Assembly: GCA_017459925.1 (NCBI GenBank)
Contig: JAFUCC010000032.1
Location: forward strand, 1 to 40,661
DNA length: 40,661 nt
Reading direction: 5' to 3'
DNA from: Eggerthellaceae bacterium
Lineage (GTDB): Bacteria > Actinomycetota > Coriobacteriia > Coriobacteriales > Eggerthellaceae
Shown: piece by piece, positions 1-7,488 of the stretch
Numbering within the stretch: the stretch's first letter is position 1
Layout of the letters: each line of letters opens with the position of its first letter
Made by a program: the position numbers and the translations under genes
The notes under the pieces: model-generated
Told to the model about the DNA's origin: nothing
Seen by the model: the letters and a program-made list of their open reading frames with translations, nothing else
Database searches by the model: none

Positions 1-103
1 CCCAGGGAAGATGTTCAATTTGCAGAAGCGCTCCTACAACAAATTGAACATCTTCCCTGGGGTGACGTTCAACTGCCAGCTGCCCCAGGGATAACGTTCA
101 ACC
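1..103. repeat. Palindromic doublet, family B (copy 1, truncated by window start)
   Basis: Positions 1-22 and 40-61 are perfect 22-bp inverted arms around a 17-nt loop. The right arm continues to about position 72 (GGGGTGACGTTCAA), so the left arm must extend before base 1. A degenerate partial copy (CCCCAGGGATAACGTTCAAC) follows at about 83-102. Copies of the same family lie at 5316-5415 and 23681-23783. Here the centre of the arm reads CTTCCC instead of CACCCC, and the opposite arm carries the matching change (GGGAAG), so the pairing is preserved. It could act as a terminator for an upstream gene, but no clear T-run is seen. Confidence 0.8.
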
Positions 104-180
104 TTCCGCCAACTCGACGCTTCGCTCGCTGCGGAACTGCGCGCGTTGCCCCTCCTGCCAACAAGGCTTCGCTCTTCCGC

Positions 181-209
181 TTGGGCGCGGGTTCGGTAAG
201 ATATACAAT
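181..209 (+). promoter_or_regulatory. Candidate promoter for dnaX
   Basis: TTGGGC (181-186) and TACAAT (204-209) are separated by 17 bp. They lie about 50 bp before the dnaX start, and no better pair is seen between the repeat element and the gene. The -35 box is weak. This is an inference from consensus only. Confidence 0.45.
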
Positions 210-256
210 CAAGAACTTGAAACACCATTTGGCCTGAATCAGAAAAGAGCTGGAAT

Positions 257-2206
257 ATGGCTGAGGCTTTATATCGTAAATACCGTCCGCAGGTGTTCGA
301 GGACGTGGTGGGGCAGGAGCCCATCGAGCGCACGCTGAAAAACGCCATCGCGCAGGACAAGGTTTCGCACGCATACCTGTTCTGCGGGCCGCGCGGCACG
401 GGCAAGACCACCACGGCGCGCCTGTTGGCGAAGGCGCTGCTCTGCCAAAGCGGGCCCACGCCCGATCCGGATGGCACGTGCGAGGATTGTGAGCTCATCG
501 CCGAGGGTGCGCATCCCGACGTGTACGAACTCGACGCGGCAAGCCGCACGGGTGTGGAAAACGTCCGCGAGGAGATCATCAGCCGCGTGCAGTTCGCGCC
601 GACGCGCGGGCGGTACAAGGTTTACATCATCGACGAGGTTCACATGCTGTCGACGGCTGCGTTCAACGCACTGCTGAAGACGCTGGAAGAGCCGCCTTCG
701 CACGTGGTGTTCATCCTCTGCACGACCGATCCGCAGAAGGTTCCCGAGACCATCCATTCGCGTTGCCAGCGCTTCGACTTCCGCCGCATTGCCCCCGAGA
801 CTATGGTGTCGCGGCTGGGCGCCATCTGCATGGCCGAGGATGTCGAGTTCGAAGGGGAGGCGCTCGACCTCATTGCCCAGCGGGCCGAAGGCGGCCTGCG
901 TAACGCCTTGACCTCCCTCGAGCAGATCATCGCCTACGAGGGCGGGAAGGTGACGCTGAAGGGCGCCGAGTACCTGCTCGGTTCCATCGATTCCAGCGAC
1001 TTGGCCGAGATCATGGCGCATGTGGGCAGCCGCGACATCGCGAGCTGCTTCCGTTGGGTCGCTGCTTACGTGGAAACCGGCGCCGATTTGGCCCAGTTCG
1101 TGCGCGATATGTCCGAGCACGTGCGCAACCTGTACGTCATGGCGCTCGTGGGCGACGATGCCGAGATCGAAGTGTCTGAAACGACGCGTCGCCAGCTCGC
1201 GAGCGAGTTGCAGTGGTTCGGCGCCGACCGCGCGAGCCGTCTGCTCGGCGTGTTGGGCGACCTGACTGCCGAATTGAAAACATCCTCGAATCCGCGTTTG
1301 GCGTTCGAGATCGCGCTCACGCGCATGGTGCGCCCCGATTCCGACCTGACGCTGGAAGCGCTGGCCGAGCGCATCGAGGCGCTCGAGTCGGGCTATTCCG
1401 CCGTGGCGCATGTCGTGAGCGAGCAGCCGGCCGCGCAGCAGGCTGCATACGTAGGGGCGCGATTCATCGCGCCCGACCCCGTTTCCACGGCAGCTCGGCC
1501 TGCCGAGCCTGAGCCCGTGCCAGAAATCGAGCCTATTCCCGGATCTGCGGAAACTTCCGAGCCGGCTTCGGCTCCCGCTTCGCGTGAAGCGGCGCCTGCA
1601 GGAAGCGCGCCGTTAGACGCCCTTTCCAACCCCGCGGCGCTACAGCGCATCTGGCAAGCTGCGCTCAACGCTGTCAAGAAAGAGAAACAGGCGTACGGCG
1701 TGCTGTTCATGGGCACGAAGGTGCGCTTCGACGAAGCCGCCGGCATGGTGAAGGTCGTGTTCCCGGCGGAAAGCGCGTTCGCGTTCAACGCGGTGCAGAA
1801 GCCCGATGTGCAAGACGCCCTGACCGATGCGCTGCGCAAGGCCGCAGGCGCCGATGTTCCATTCGCATACGAGCAGGCCGGGAGCACGGCTGCCCAGCCG
1901 GCGGCAAGACGCGAGTCGAAGGCTGAGCCGAAGCCCGAGCCAGAGTTTCAACCTGAGCCCGAACCGAAGCCGGCGTTCGAGCCGCAGCCCACGCCAGAAC
2001 CCGAACCCGTTCCGTACGATCAGGTTCCCTACGAAGACATTCCCTACGAGCCCGTTCCTTACGAGGACCTCGGGCCGTCGACGCCAGATACCTCCACGGC
2101 ACCTTCGCCGTCTGACAATGCAAGCCCGGATGGCGTGAACGACATCGAGGCCATGCTTCAAGCCGGCTTCGGGGGAAACGTGGTGTTCAGCGAAGTCGAT
2201 GAATAG
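257..2206 (+). CDS. dnaX: DNA polymerase III subunit gamma/tau
   Basis: This is the clamp-loader ATPase of the replicative polymerase holoenzyme. The N-terminal AAA+ module shows Walker A GPRGTGKT at residues 44-51, Walker B DEVHML, and the SRC sensor in HSRCQRFDF. The zinc module has Cys63, Cys75 and Cys78, but the position that is usually the second Cys (PCG) is Asp here (PDG). At 649 aa it is a full tau-length protein. Its C-terminal 110 residues are Pro/Glu-rich, with runs of PEPEP and repeats of VPYE. A single copy of the GTAGGGGCGCG palindrome (1451-1474) is read in frame as about eight residues in the linker after residue 398. It leads the classic dnaX-ybaB-recR cluster. No slippery run for programmed frameshifting is evident. 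Confidence 0.97.
   Translation: MAEALYRKYRPQVFEDVVGQEPIERTLKNAIAQDKVSHAYLFCGPRGTGKTTTARLLAKALLCQSGPTPDPDGTCEDCELIAEGAHPDVYELDAASRTGVENVREEIISRVQFAPTRGRYKVYIIDEVHMLSTAAFNALLKTLEEPPSHVVFILCTTDPQKVPETIHSRCQRFDFRRIAPETMVSRLGAICMAEDVEFEGEALDLIAQRAEGGLRNALTSLEQIIAYEGGKVTLKGAEYLLGSIDSSDLAEIMAHVGSRDIASCFRWVAAYVETGADLAQFVRDMSEHVRNLYVMALVGDDAEIEVSETTRRQLASELQWFGADRASRLLGVLGDLTAELKTSSNPRLAFEIALTRMVRPDSDLTLEALAERIEALESGYSAVAHVVSEQPAAQQAAYVGARFIAPDPVSTAARPAEPEPVPEIEPIPGSAETSEPASAPASREAAPAGSAPLDALSNPAALQRIWQAALNAVKKEKQAYGVLFMGTKVRFDEAAGMVKVVFPAESAFAFNAVQKPDVQDALTDALRKAAGADVPFAYEQAGSTAAQPAARRESKAEPKPEPEFQPEPEPKPAFEPQPTPEPEPVPYDQVPYEDIPYEPVPYEDLGPSTPDTSTAPSPSDNASPDGVNDIEAMLQAGFGGNVVFSEVDE
1451..1474. repeat. 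Family C palindrome inside dnaX
   Basis: The 24 bases starting GTAGGGGCGCGATTCATC match the arm of the doublets at 17399-17499 and 25679-25780. Here a single arm lies inside the tau linker and is translated VGARFIAP. The inner GGGCGCGATTCATCGCGCCC is itself palindromic (GGGCGCGA/TCGCGCCC). Confidence 0.75.
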
Positions 2207-2259
2207 AAAGCGCGTCAATCTGACCAGGCAATGTTGACACAGACGAAAGGAAGCACCTT

Positions 2260-2568
2260 ATGGACATGAACCAGATGATGCAGCAAGCGCAGAAGATGCA
2301 GCTCGAGCTTGCGCGCGCGCAGGAGGAAATCAAGGAAATGACGTACACCGCCACGGTCGGAGGCGGCATGGTCGAGGCCACGGCAGTGGGCGACGGCTCC
2401 ATCCAGTCGATTGCGATCAAGCCCGAGGTGGTCGACCCTGATGATGTCGACATGCTGCAGGACCTCGTGCTCGCAGCCGTGAACGAGGCGCTGCGCGGCG
2501 TGGCCGAACAGGGCGAGGCGCGCCTTGCTTCCGTGACCGGCGGCATGTCCATTCCCGGGTTGTTCTAA
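2260..2568 (+). CDS. ybaB: YbaB/EbfC family nucleoid-associated protein
   Basis: A 102-aa protein of the YbaB/EbfC family, small dimeric DNA-binding proteins encoded between dnaX and recR in most bacteria. The N-terminal helix (MDMNQMMQQAQKMQ) and the following TYTATVGGGMVEATAVGDG strand region are typical of the family. AAAGGAAG lies about 8 nt before the ATG. The TAA stop overlaps the recR ATG by one base, so translation of the two is probably coupled. The length is normal. Confidence 0.95.
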   Translation: MDMNQMMQQAQKMQLELARAQEEIKEMTYTATVGGGMVEATAVGDGSIQSIAIKPEVVDPDDVDMLQDLVLAAVNEALRGVAEQGEARLASVTGGMSIPGLF

Positions 2569-3164
2569 TGAGCCAGGCTCCTGCACTGCAGAAGCTGCTC
2601 GACGAGCTCGAGCGGCTGCCCGGCATCGGGTCGAAGTCGGCCCAGCGCATCGCGTACTGGATGATGAACACCGACAGCGCCACCGTGCTGCGCCTAGCCG
2701 AGGCCATCACCGAGGTGAAGAGCACGGTGCATTTCTGCTCGCGCTGCTTCAACTACGCCGAGGACGACCTGTGCGAAATCTGCCAATCGGGCAAGCGCGA
2801 CGAAGGCGTCATCTGCGTGGTTGCCGAGCCGCGTGACATCGCCGCCATCGAGCGCACGGGCGCGTTCTCGGGTTTGTACCACGTGCTCGGCGGCGAGTTG
2901 GCGCCAATGGAGGGCATCGGCCCCGACGAGCTGCACATCGCCGAGCTGCTGCGCCGGCTGGCATCCGAGGATGTGCGGGAAATCATCTTGGCCACGAACC
3001 CCAATGTGGAAGGCGAGACAACGGCCGCCTACATTGCGCGTCTCGTGAAGCCGCTTGACATCACGGTGTCGCGCCTGGCCAGCGGCATGCCCGTCGGCGG
3101 CGAGCTCGACTTCGTCGACGAGGTCACGTTGTCGCGCGCCATCGAAGCCCGCCGCGAGCTGTAA
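2568..3164 (+). CDS. recR: Recombination mediator protein RecR
   Basis: RecR works with RecO/RecF to load RecA at gaps. The 198-aa protein has the N-terminal helix-hairpin-helix (LPGIGSKSAQRIAYW), a C4 zinc finger with Cys57, Cys60, Cys69 and Cys72, and a Toprim domain starting at VICVVAEPRDIAAIE. It ends with the usual region around SRLASGMPVGGELDFVDE. The length is standard. It is translationally coupled to ybaB. Confidence 0.97.
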   Translation: MSQAPALQKLLDELERLPGIGSKSAQRIAYWMMNTDSATVLRLAEAITEVKSTVHFCSRCFNYAEDDLCEICQSGKRDEGVICVVAEPRDIAAIERTGAFSGLYHVLGGELAPMEGIGPDELHIAELLRRLASEDVREIILATNPNVEGETTAAYIARLVKPLDITVSRLASGMPVGGELDFVDEVTLSRAIEARREL

Positions 3165-3256
3165 GTCGGTGCGGATTACGCAGGCCCAATGCCCTACGGC
3201 GTGGGACATGTGGCGCAATTAACTGTTTGCGCAGGTGAATGGGCTGAAATTTGTCG

Positions 3257-3284
3257 TTGTTTCAAAGGCGAACGGTGCTATAAT
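3257..3284 (+). promoter_or_regulatory. Strong extended -10 promoter after recR
   Basis: A perfect TATAAT (3279-3284) is preceded directly by TGC (extended -10) and by TTGTTT 16 bp upstream (3257-3262). It points into a region with no credible reading frame, so it probably drives the small RNA at 3291-3407. Confidence 0.7.
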
Positions 3285-3290
3285 GCCTGT

Positions 3291-3407
3291 CAGCGGAAAT
3301 CGCCTTTTCAATGACGTGAAGCTTGTTTCTGGGAGGGGACGAACTTCACCGTCTTCTTGGAGAGGAAGCGCCGGCACACCTACATGGTATGTCGGCGCTT
3401 CTTATTT
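3291..3407 (+). ncRNA. Candidate small RNA with intrinsic terminator
   Basis: A near-consensus promoter feeds about 115 nt that can fold into three successive hairpins. GTGAAG...CTTCAC brackets TTGTTTC/GGGACGAA. A short CTTC...GGAAG hairpin follows. The last is an 11-bp stem, AAGCGCCGGCA (3366-3376) with TGTCGGCGCTT (3390-3400), followed by CTTATTT, which looks like a terminator. No start codon sits well behind the internal GGGAGGGG, so a peptide is unlikely. I could not match it to SRP RNA, 6S RNA or a known riboswitch. Confidence 0.5.
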
Positions 3408-3425
3408 CGGAGCCAACGTGGGCCG

Positions 3426-3896
3426 CTATCCCTGGCGTTCTTGCTCCCGGCGTTTCAACTCGGCAAGGGTGGGGGATTCGTATTCGAACGGGTTCATGAC
3501 GTCGATGCCGAGGTAGTCGAAATCCTTCACATTACGCGTGACCAGCACCGCGTCGTGCCGTTTGCAGATGACGGCAATCATGAGGTCCTCGATCGTTGCG
3601 CCACGACCGAGCTGCTGGGCTTTAACGCGCAATTCGCCGCAGAGAAAACCGCTGAACGCGTCGAATGCCAGCGTCCGGTTAGCGCAATCACGCACGATGG
3701 CGTCGATCGACCTGTGCAGCTTGTCTTGCCGTCTTCCTTCGGCCATGTGCAGTACGCCGTAATAGAGTTCCTGAATGGCGATGCTCGTCGTGAAGACGTC
3801 GGCCTCGTGGTCGTACATGAAGGAGAGCACGCTGCTGTCGACGTTGGGCTTTACGAATTCCGAGATGACGTTGGTGTCGAGGACGTACATGCTCAC
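3426..3896 (-). CDS. PIN-domain ribonuclease toxin (VapC/FitB type)
   Basis: This 156-aa PIN-domain protein is predicted to be a metal-dependent RNase toxin. The expected acidic residues are present: Asp7 in YVLDTNV, Glu43 in IQELYYG, Asp104 in IEDLMIA and Asp125 in TRNVKDF. The start overlaps the antitoxin stop by 4 nt (ATGA), the usual coupled arrangement. It resembles FitB more than archetypal VapC because the partner is a FitA-like ribbon-helix-helix protein. The RNA target cannot be read from sequence. Confidence 0.9.
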   Translation of the reverse strand: MSMYVLDTNVISEFVKPNVDSSVLSFMYDHEADVFTTSIAIQELYYGVLHMAEGRRQDKLHRSIDAIVRDCANRTLAFDAFSGFLCGELRVKAQQLGRGATIEDLMIAVICKRHDAVLVTRNVKDFDYLGIDVMNPFEYESPTLAELKRREQERQG

Positions 3897-4132
3897 GCCT
3901 CCCCGAATGAGAAGTCGCGCGCAGGCTGGCGCGCGGGCAATTCAAGCTCGACGCCGCCGACTTCTTGGGAGACCTCGTACAACCGGCGGATCCAGCTTTT
4001 CTGTTCGGGTTGCAGCGATGCCTCCAGGATGGCGACCGCCTCGGCGCTTTGCGAGCGCCCGTTCTCGGCGGCGCGCAGGGCGAGCTGCCGCTTCGTTTCC
4101 TCGGGAATGTTGCGTACGAGCAAGTCGGCCAT
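3893..4132 (-). CDS. Ribbon-helix-helix antitoxin (FitA/VapB type)
   Basis: A 79-aa protein with an Arc/FitA-like DNA-binding N-terminus (DLLVRNIPEETKRQLALRAA, then NGRSQSAEAVAIL). The C-terminal 35 residues would wrap the toxin and end in the DFSFGEA stretch. GGGGGAAG lies 6 nt before the ATG. It is the first gene of the pair and lies behind a promoter that contains a perfect palindrome, consistent with autoregulation by the antitoxin or complex. Confidence 0.9.
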   Translation of the reverse strand: MADLLVRNIPEETKRQLALRAAENGRSQSAEAVAILEASLQPEQKSWIRRLYEVSQEVGGVELELPARQPARDFSFGEA

Positions 4133-4162
4133 GGCTTCCCCCTGTCATTCGATTTTTGCCTG

Positions 4163-4193
4163 AGTATACCATGGAATGATATCAAAGATATCA
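4163..4193 (-). promoter_or_regulatory. Promoter and operator of the toxin-antitoxin pair
   Basis: On the minus strand a -10 box TATACT (4163-4168) lies about 35 bp before the antitoxin start. Just upstream, 4177-4193 is a perfect palindrome, TGATATC-AAA-GATATCA, placed between the -10 and the expected -35. A ribbon-helix-helix repressor binding here would block the promoter. The -35 itself is not clear. Confidence 0.6.
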
Positions 4194-4310
4194 ACAACCG
4201 ATAGGCGCAATGAGAATCCCGGTAATTCCTTTAACACCACGATCGTTGCGTTCGTGCTCGTGCGCTCTAGAAAGTTCGGCCGCCGCTAAGTGAGCTGGCA
4301 GAGTAACGTT

Positions 4311-4345
4311 CAGGGGCTTCTCGTTGTGAGAAGCCCCTTCTTTAT
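4311..4345 (+). terminator. Intrinsic terminator in the 4200-4424 gap
   Basis: AGGGGCTTCTC (4312-4322) pairs with GAGAAGCCCCT (4328-4338) and is followed by TCTTTAT. Nothing upstream on the plus strand from 4194 to 4310 is a convincing gene. A 27-codon frame from 4210 lacks a ribosome site. The terminator may end a short unannotated RNA or be left from a lost gene. Confidence 0.7.
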
Positions 4346-4424
4346 GCAAAAGGACGAACGTGCATGCGTGATGCGCCAACCTGGGGCAGTAAAATGTCAG
4401 CCAGGAAGATAAGGGGTTGGTGGC

Positions 4425-5315
4425 ATGGCGCATATTAATCGGCCGCAGCATCGGCCGCCGCAGGACATGATGTGCCCGATGCTTCAGGTGTCGGACGGTT
4501 GCACGCACGGGAAGTGCCGTTTTTGCGACATATACACGGGCGTGCCGTTCCGGCCGTCGCCCATGGAGGAAATCGTCGAGGATATCGACGAGATTGCGCG
4601 CACGGCAACGGCGCTGACGAGGCGCGTATACCTGACGGGCGGCAATCCCTTCGCGTTGCCGAACGAGCGGCTGCTCGAGATCTTCGATGCCGTGGAAGCG
4701 CGTATTCCCACGGTGAACAGCTACGGCGGGTTCTGCCGCATCATGGATATCGCACGCAAGACCGATGACGAGCTTGCGGAGCTGGCTTCGCGCGGTGTGA
4801 ACGACCTGGCCATCGGCGCTGAGAGCGGCTGGGACGAAGTGCTGTCCTTCATGGAAAAGGGCCAGACGGCTGCCGATTTGGTCGAGCAGGGCGAGCGCAT
4901 GCACAGGGCGGGCATCGATTTCACGTTCTTCTACCTAGCGGGTTTGGCCGGGGCGGGGAGGGGAACCGAAAACGCACTGGCGTCGGCCGAAGCGTTTAGC
5001 GCCGCCCGGCCTCGCACCATCCTTATCGTCACGCTGACGCCGACGAAGACGTGGCCGCTTGCCGAAGATATCGCTGCCGGCCGTTGGTCGCCTGCGGGCG
5101 AGGTCGAGGCAGCGCAGGAGATTCGCACGTTCATCGAGCATCTCGATTGCCCGGCGAAGATCGTCTGCTCGCACGATTCCGACATCATCCGCTTCGATGG
5201 CTTGCTGCCCGGCGATAAAGAGAAGATGCTGCAGCTCATGGACGTGTACATCCCCAAGATCAACGAGCGTTCGGCGCGCCTGCTGCGCGAGATGATTCAC
5301 AAAGCCACGTTTTAG
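4425..5315 (+). CDS. Radical SAM protein (CX4CX2C variant)
   Basis: A 296-aa radical SAM enzyme. The cluster-binding cysteines are Cys26, Cys31 and Cys34 (CTHGKCRFC), i.e. CX4CX2C rather than the usual CX3CX2C. Further core motifs are YLTGGNP (residues 68-74), the glycine-rich strand after Lys/Arg, and a GAESG-type motif (LAIGAESG). There is no C-terminal extra cluster domain. It is alone between a terminator and a palindromic repeat, so its partner is unknown. Substrate and reaction cannot be assigned. It is not closely similar to the two BioB-like proteins at 30860 and 31960. Confidence 0.85.
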   Translation: MAHINRPQHRPPQDMMCPMLQVSDGCTHGKCRFCDIYTGVPFRPSPMEEIVEDIDEIARTATALTRRVYLTGGNPFALPNERLLEIFDAVEARIPTVNSYGGFCRIMDIARKTDDELAELASRGVNDLAIGAESGWDEVLSFMEKGQTAADLVEQGERMHRAGIDFTFFYLAGLAGAGRGTENALASAEAFSAARPRTILIVTLTPTKTWPLAEDIAAGRWSPAGEVEAAQEIRTFIEHLDCPAKIVCSHDSDIIRFDGLLPGDKEKMLQLMDVYIPKINERSARLLREMIHKATF

Positions 5316-5415
5316 TTGAACGCTCACCCCAGGGGTGATGTTCAATTTGTTGAGGTCTTGTCTTTGCGTAGGAGCGTTTCTTCAAATTGAACATCACCCC
5401 TGGGGTGACGTTCAA
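5316..5415. repeat. Palindromic doublet, family B (copy 2)
   Basis: The left arm (5316-5348) and right arm (5384-5415) are inverted copies that differ by a one-base indel, separated by 35 bp. Each arm is itself nearly palindromic around CACCCC/GGGGTG. The left arm begins right after the stop codon at 5313-5315. The core is TTGAACGTCACCCC. Confidence 0.85.
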
Positions 5416-5505
5416 CTGCTTACATTCAACCAGCCTTCCAAACGAGCTCGTATGCAGAATGTGCTACCCTGAAACGCGCTAATCAACACTACACGGAGGT
5501 ATTCC

Positions 5506-6756
5506 ATGGCATACGAGATCAAGGACATCAACCTGGCGGACGCCGGCCTGGCACGAATCCTGTGGGCCGAGCGCGACATGCCGGTGCTCACGCGCATCCG
5601 CGAGCGCTTCGAGGCGGAAAAGCCCCTGGAAGGCGTGCGCATCGGCGCGTGCATGCACGTGACCACCGAGACCGCCAACCTCATGCGCGCGCTCGTGGCA
5701 AGCGGCGCCAAGGTGGCGCTGTGCGCGAGCAACCCGCTTTCCACCCAGGACGACACGGCCGCGGCCCTCGTGCGCGACTTCGGCATCGACGTGTACGCCA
5801 TCGCAGGCGAGGACGCCGACACCTACAACGCCCACATCGACGCGGTGGTCGCCACCGACCCGCAGATCATCATGGACGACGGCGCCGACCTCGACACCGC
5901 GCTGCACACGCGTTTCCGCGAGAAGCTCGCCGGCGTCATCGGCGGCACCGAGGAGACCACGACCGGCGTCGTGCGCCTGGCGGCCATGGCCGCGGAGGGC
6001 GCGCTCGGCTACCCCGTCTTCAACATCAACGACGCCAACACCAAGCACTTCTTCGACAACCACTACGGCACGGGCCAGTCGACGCTCGACGGCATCGTGC
6101 GCGCCACGAACCGGCTGCTGTGCGGGCGCACCATCGTCATCTCGGGCTACGGCCATTGCGGCAGCGGCCTGGCGCTGCGCGCGAAGGGCATGGGCATGGA
6201 CGTCATCGTCTGCGAGGTCGACCCGCTGAAGGCGCTCGAGGCCCACATGGAGGGCTACCGTGTCATGAAGGCCGAGGAGGCCGCCAAGTACTGCGACGTG
6301 TGGGTCACCGTCACCGGCGACTGCAAGGTCGTCGACGCTCCCGCCTTCGAAAACATGAAGGACGGCGCGATACTCTGCAACTCGGGCCACTTCGACTCCG
6401 AGATCAACATCCCCTGGCTCGAGGAGCACTCCACCTCGAAGGTCGAGCTGAAGCCGCTCGTCGAGGAGTACACGCTGACCGACGGCCGCAAGATCGTGCT
6501 CTTGGCGCAGGGCCGCCTGGTGAACCTGGCGTGCGCCGAGGGGCACCCGGCCTCCGTCATGGACATGAGCTTCGTCAACCAGGCGCTCGCGGCCGAGTAC
6601 CTGTACCAGCACGCCTCGGAGCTGGAAAACAAGGTCTACGACGTGCCGGCCGAGATCGACGACGGCGTGGCGAAGGTGAAGCTCGAGACGCTCGGCGTCG
6701 AGATCGACGAGCTCACAGAGGAGCAGATCGCCTACATGAACAGCTGGAAGTTCTAG
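5506..6756 (+). CDS. ahcY: Adenosylhomocysteinase
   Basis: It cleaves S-adenosylhomocysteine to adenosine and homocysteine, removing the inhibitory product of SAM-dependent methylation. The 416-aa protein is the short form without the about 40-residue insertion of eukaryotic and many proteobacterial enzymes. Expected active-site residues are present: His51, the DDG(A)D segment at 124-128, Glu150 in the EETTTG motif, Lys180, Asp184 and Asn185. The NAD site is GYGHCGSG at 214-221. ACGGAGGT sits just before the ATG. The gene is very rich in G/C-ending codons compared with its neighbours, as expected for a strongly expressed gene. The 136-aa gene follows 10 bp downstream. Confidence 0.96.
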   Translation: MAYEIKDINLADAGLARILWAERDMPVLTRIRERFEAEKPLEGVRIGACMHVTTETANLMRALVASGAKVALCASNPLSTQDDTAAALVRDFGIDVYAIAGEDADTYNAHIDAVVATDPQIIMDDGADLDTALHTRFREKLAGVIGGTEETTTGVVRLAAMAAEGALGYPVFNINDANTKHFFDNHYGTGQSTLDGIVRATNRLLCGRTIVISGYGHCGSGLALRAKGMGMDVIVCEVDPLKALEAHMEGYRVMKAEEAAKYCDVWVTVTGDCKVVDAPAFENMKDGAILCNSGHFDSEINIPWLEEHSTSKVELKPLVEEYTLTDGRKIVLLAQGRLVNLACAEGHPASVMDMSFVNQALAAEYLYQHASELENKVYDVPAEIDDGVAKVKLETLGVEIDELTEEQIAYMNSWKF

Positions 6757-6766
6757 GGGGAGCCGC

Positions 6767-7177
6767 ATGATTGACGGATTGTTCGACGTTGCGGTCGATA
6801 CGCCGAAACTGCACAGGCGCGGAACGCTGTCGCTGAAGAGCAACGAAGGGGCGATTGCCGGCGTGCTGAACGTCGGCGACCTCGAGGATGCGCGCTTCGC
6901 GGGGACGTGTGTCGACAAAGAGTTCACGTTCGAGGGTTCGGGCGAGTTTCCCTCGGTGGGCCAGATCGACTATGTGGCCAAGGGAAGCGTCTGGGGCAAT
7001 TCGATTGACGTCAAGTGCGAAACGAGCGTCGGCGTCATCACCATCTTCGGTACGCAAATCGGTTCGTCGGCCGGTGCGGTCGTCAGCTCGCACGAGTTCG
7101 TGATGTCGGCTTCCACCGGCGATTTCACGAGCGGGTCCGACACCATGTATTCGGGCCTTTACGCAGACGGGAGCTAG
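6767..7177 (+). CDS. Hypothetical protein in operon with ahcY
   Basis: A 136-aa soluble protein with no signal peptide or membrane segment. The sequence is rich in Gly, Ser, Val and Thr with alternating hydrophobic residues, suggesting an all-beta fold. I do not recognise the family. GGGGGAG precedes the ATG by 4 nt, and only 10 nt separate it from ahcY, so the two are probably co-transcribed. A terminator follows. A role linked to SAM recycling is possible but rests only on position. Confidence 0.75.
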   Translation: MIDGLFDVAVDTPKLHRRGTLSLKSNEGAIAGVLNVGDLEDARFAGTCVDKEFTFEGSGEFPSVGQIDYVAKGSVWGNSIDVKCETSVGVITIFGTQIGSSAGAVVSSHEFVMSASTGDFTSGSDTMYSGLYADGS

Positions 7178-7213
7178 TTTTTCGGCTTCGGTTGTGCCAT
7201 GGTTTTCGCAATT

Positions 7214-7250
7214 CGGGCGGCCTGCGATGAACGGGCCGCCCGATTATTTA
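7214..7250 (+). terminator. Terminator of the ahcY operon
   Basis: CGGGCGGCC (7214-7222) pairs with GGCCGCCCG (7234-7242) and is followed by ATTATTTAT. Confidence 0.8.
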
Positions 7251-7356
7251 TGGGGGCTTGGTGAAGATAGTTTGCACGTTTCCCAACAATCCGTACCTGA
7301 CCTGGGGTTTTACCACTTGTCAATAAAAAGATGCGCTTGCATTTCGGCTATCTAGC

Positions 7357-7488
7357 TATAATTCCCTGCGGCTCACGATACGTGGGCTTTGTTGTGCAAG
7401 GGACACAACATGTGGGATGGGGAAGGACCGGCACCCCACGTTGAACGCCGGGAGCCGCGAGGGGGCGGCGCGTAAGAAGAAGGAAGCT
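7357..7488 (+). promoter_or_regulatory. Promoter and structured leader upstream of the glycosyltransferase
   Basis: A perfect TATAAT lies at 7357-7362; the best -35 is TTGCAT (7337-7342) with a short 14-bp spacer. The leader then folds around a closing stem, GCGGCTC (7368-7374) with GAGCCGC (7452-7458), extended by CCCT/AGGG. Inside are CGTGGG (7381-7386) with CCCACG (7435-7440) and a GTTGTG/CACAAC hairpin (7391-7409). A second GTGGG (7411-7415) can compete for the same CCCAC, so two folds exclude each other. This suggests a riboswitch or attenuator; no known class was recognised. Confidence 0.5.

Noticed and set aside
4210..4293. A 27-codon frame before the terminator at 4311
   Set aside because: No ribosome-binding site, and composition is not protein-like. 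It was left as part of a possible short RNA.
5479..6927. A 482-codon minus-strand frame
   Set aside because: Shadow of ahcY, whose active-site residues are all present.
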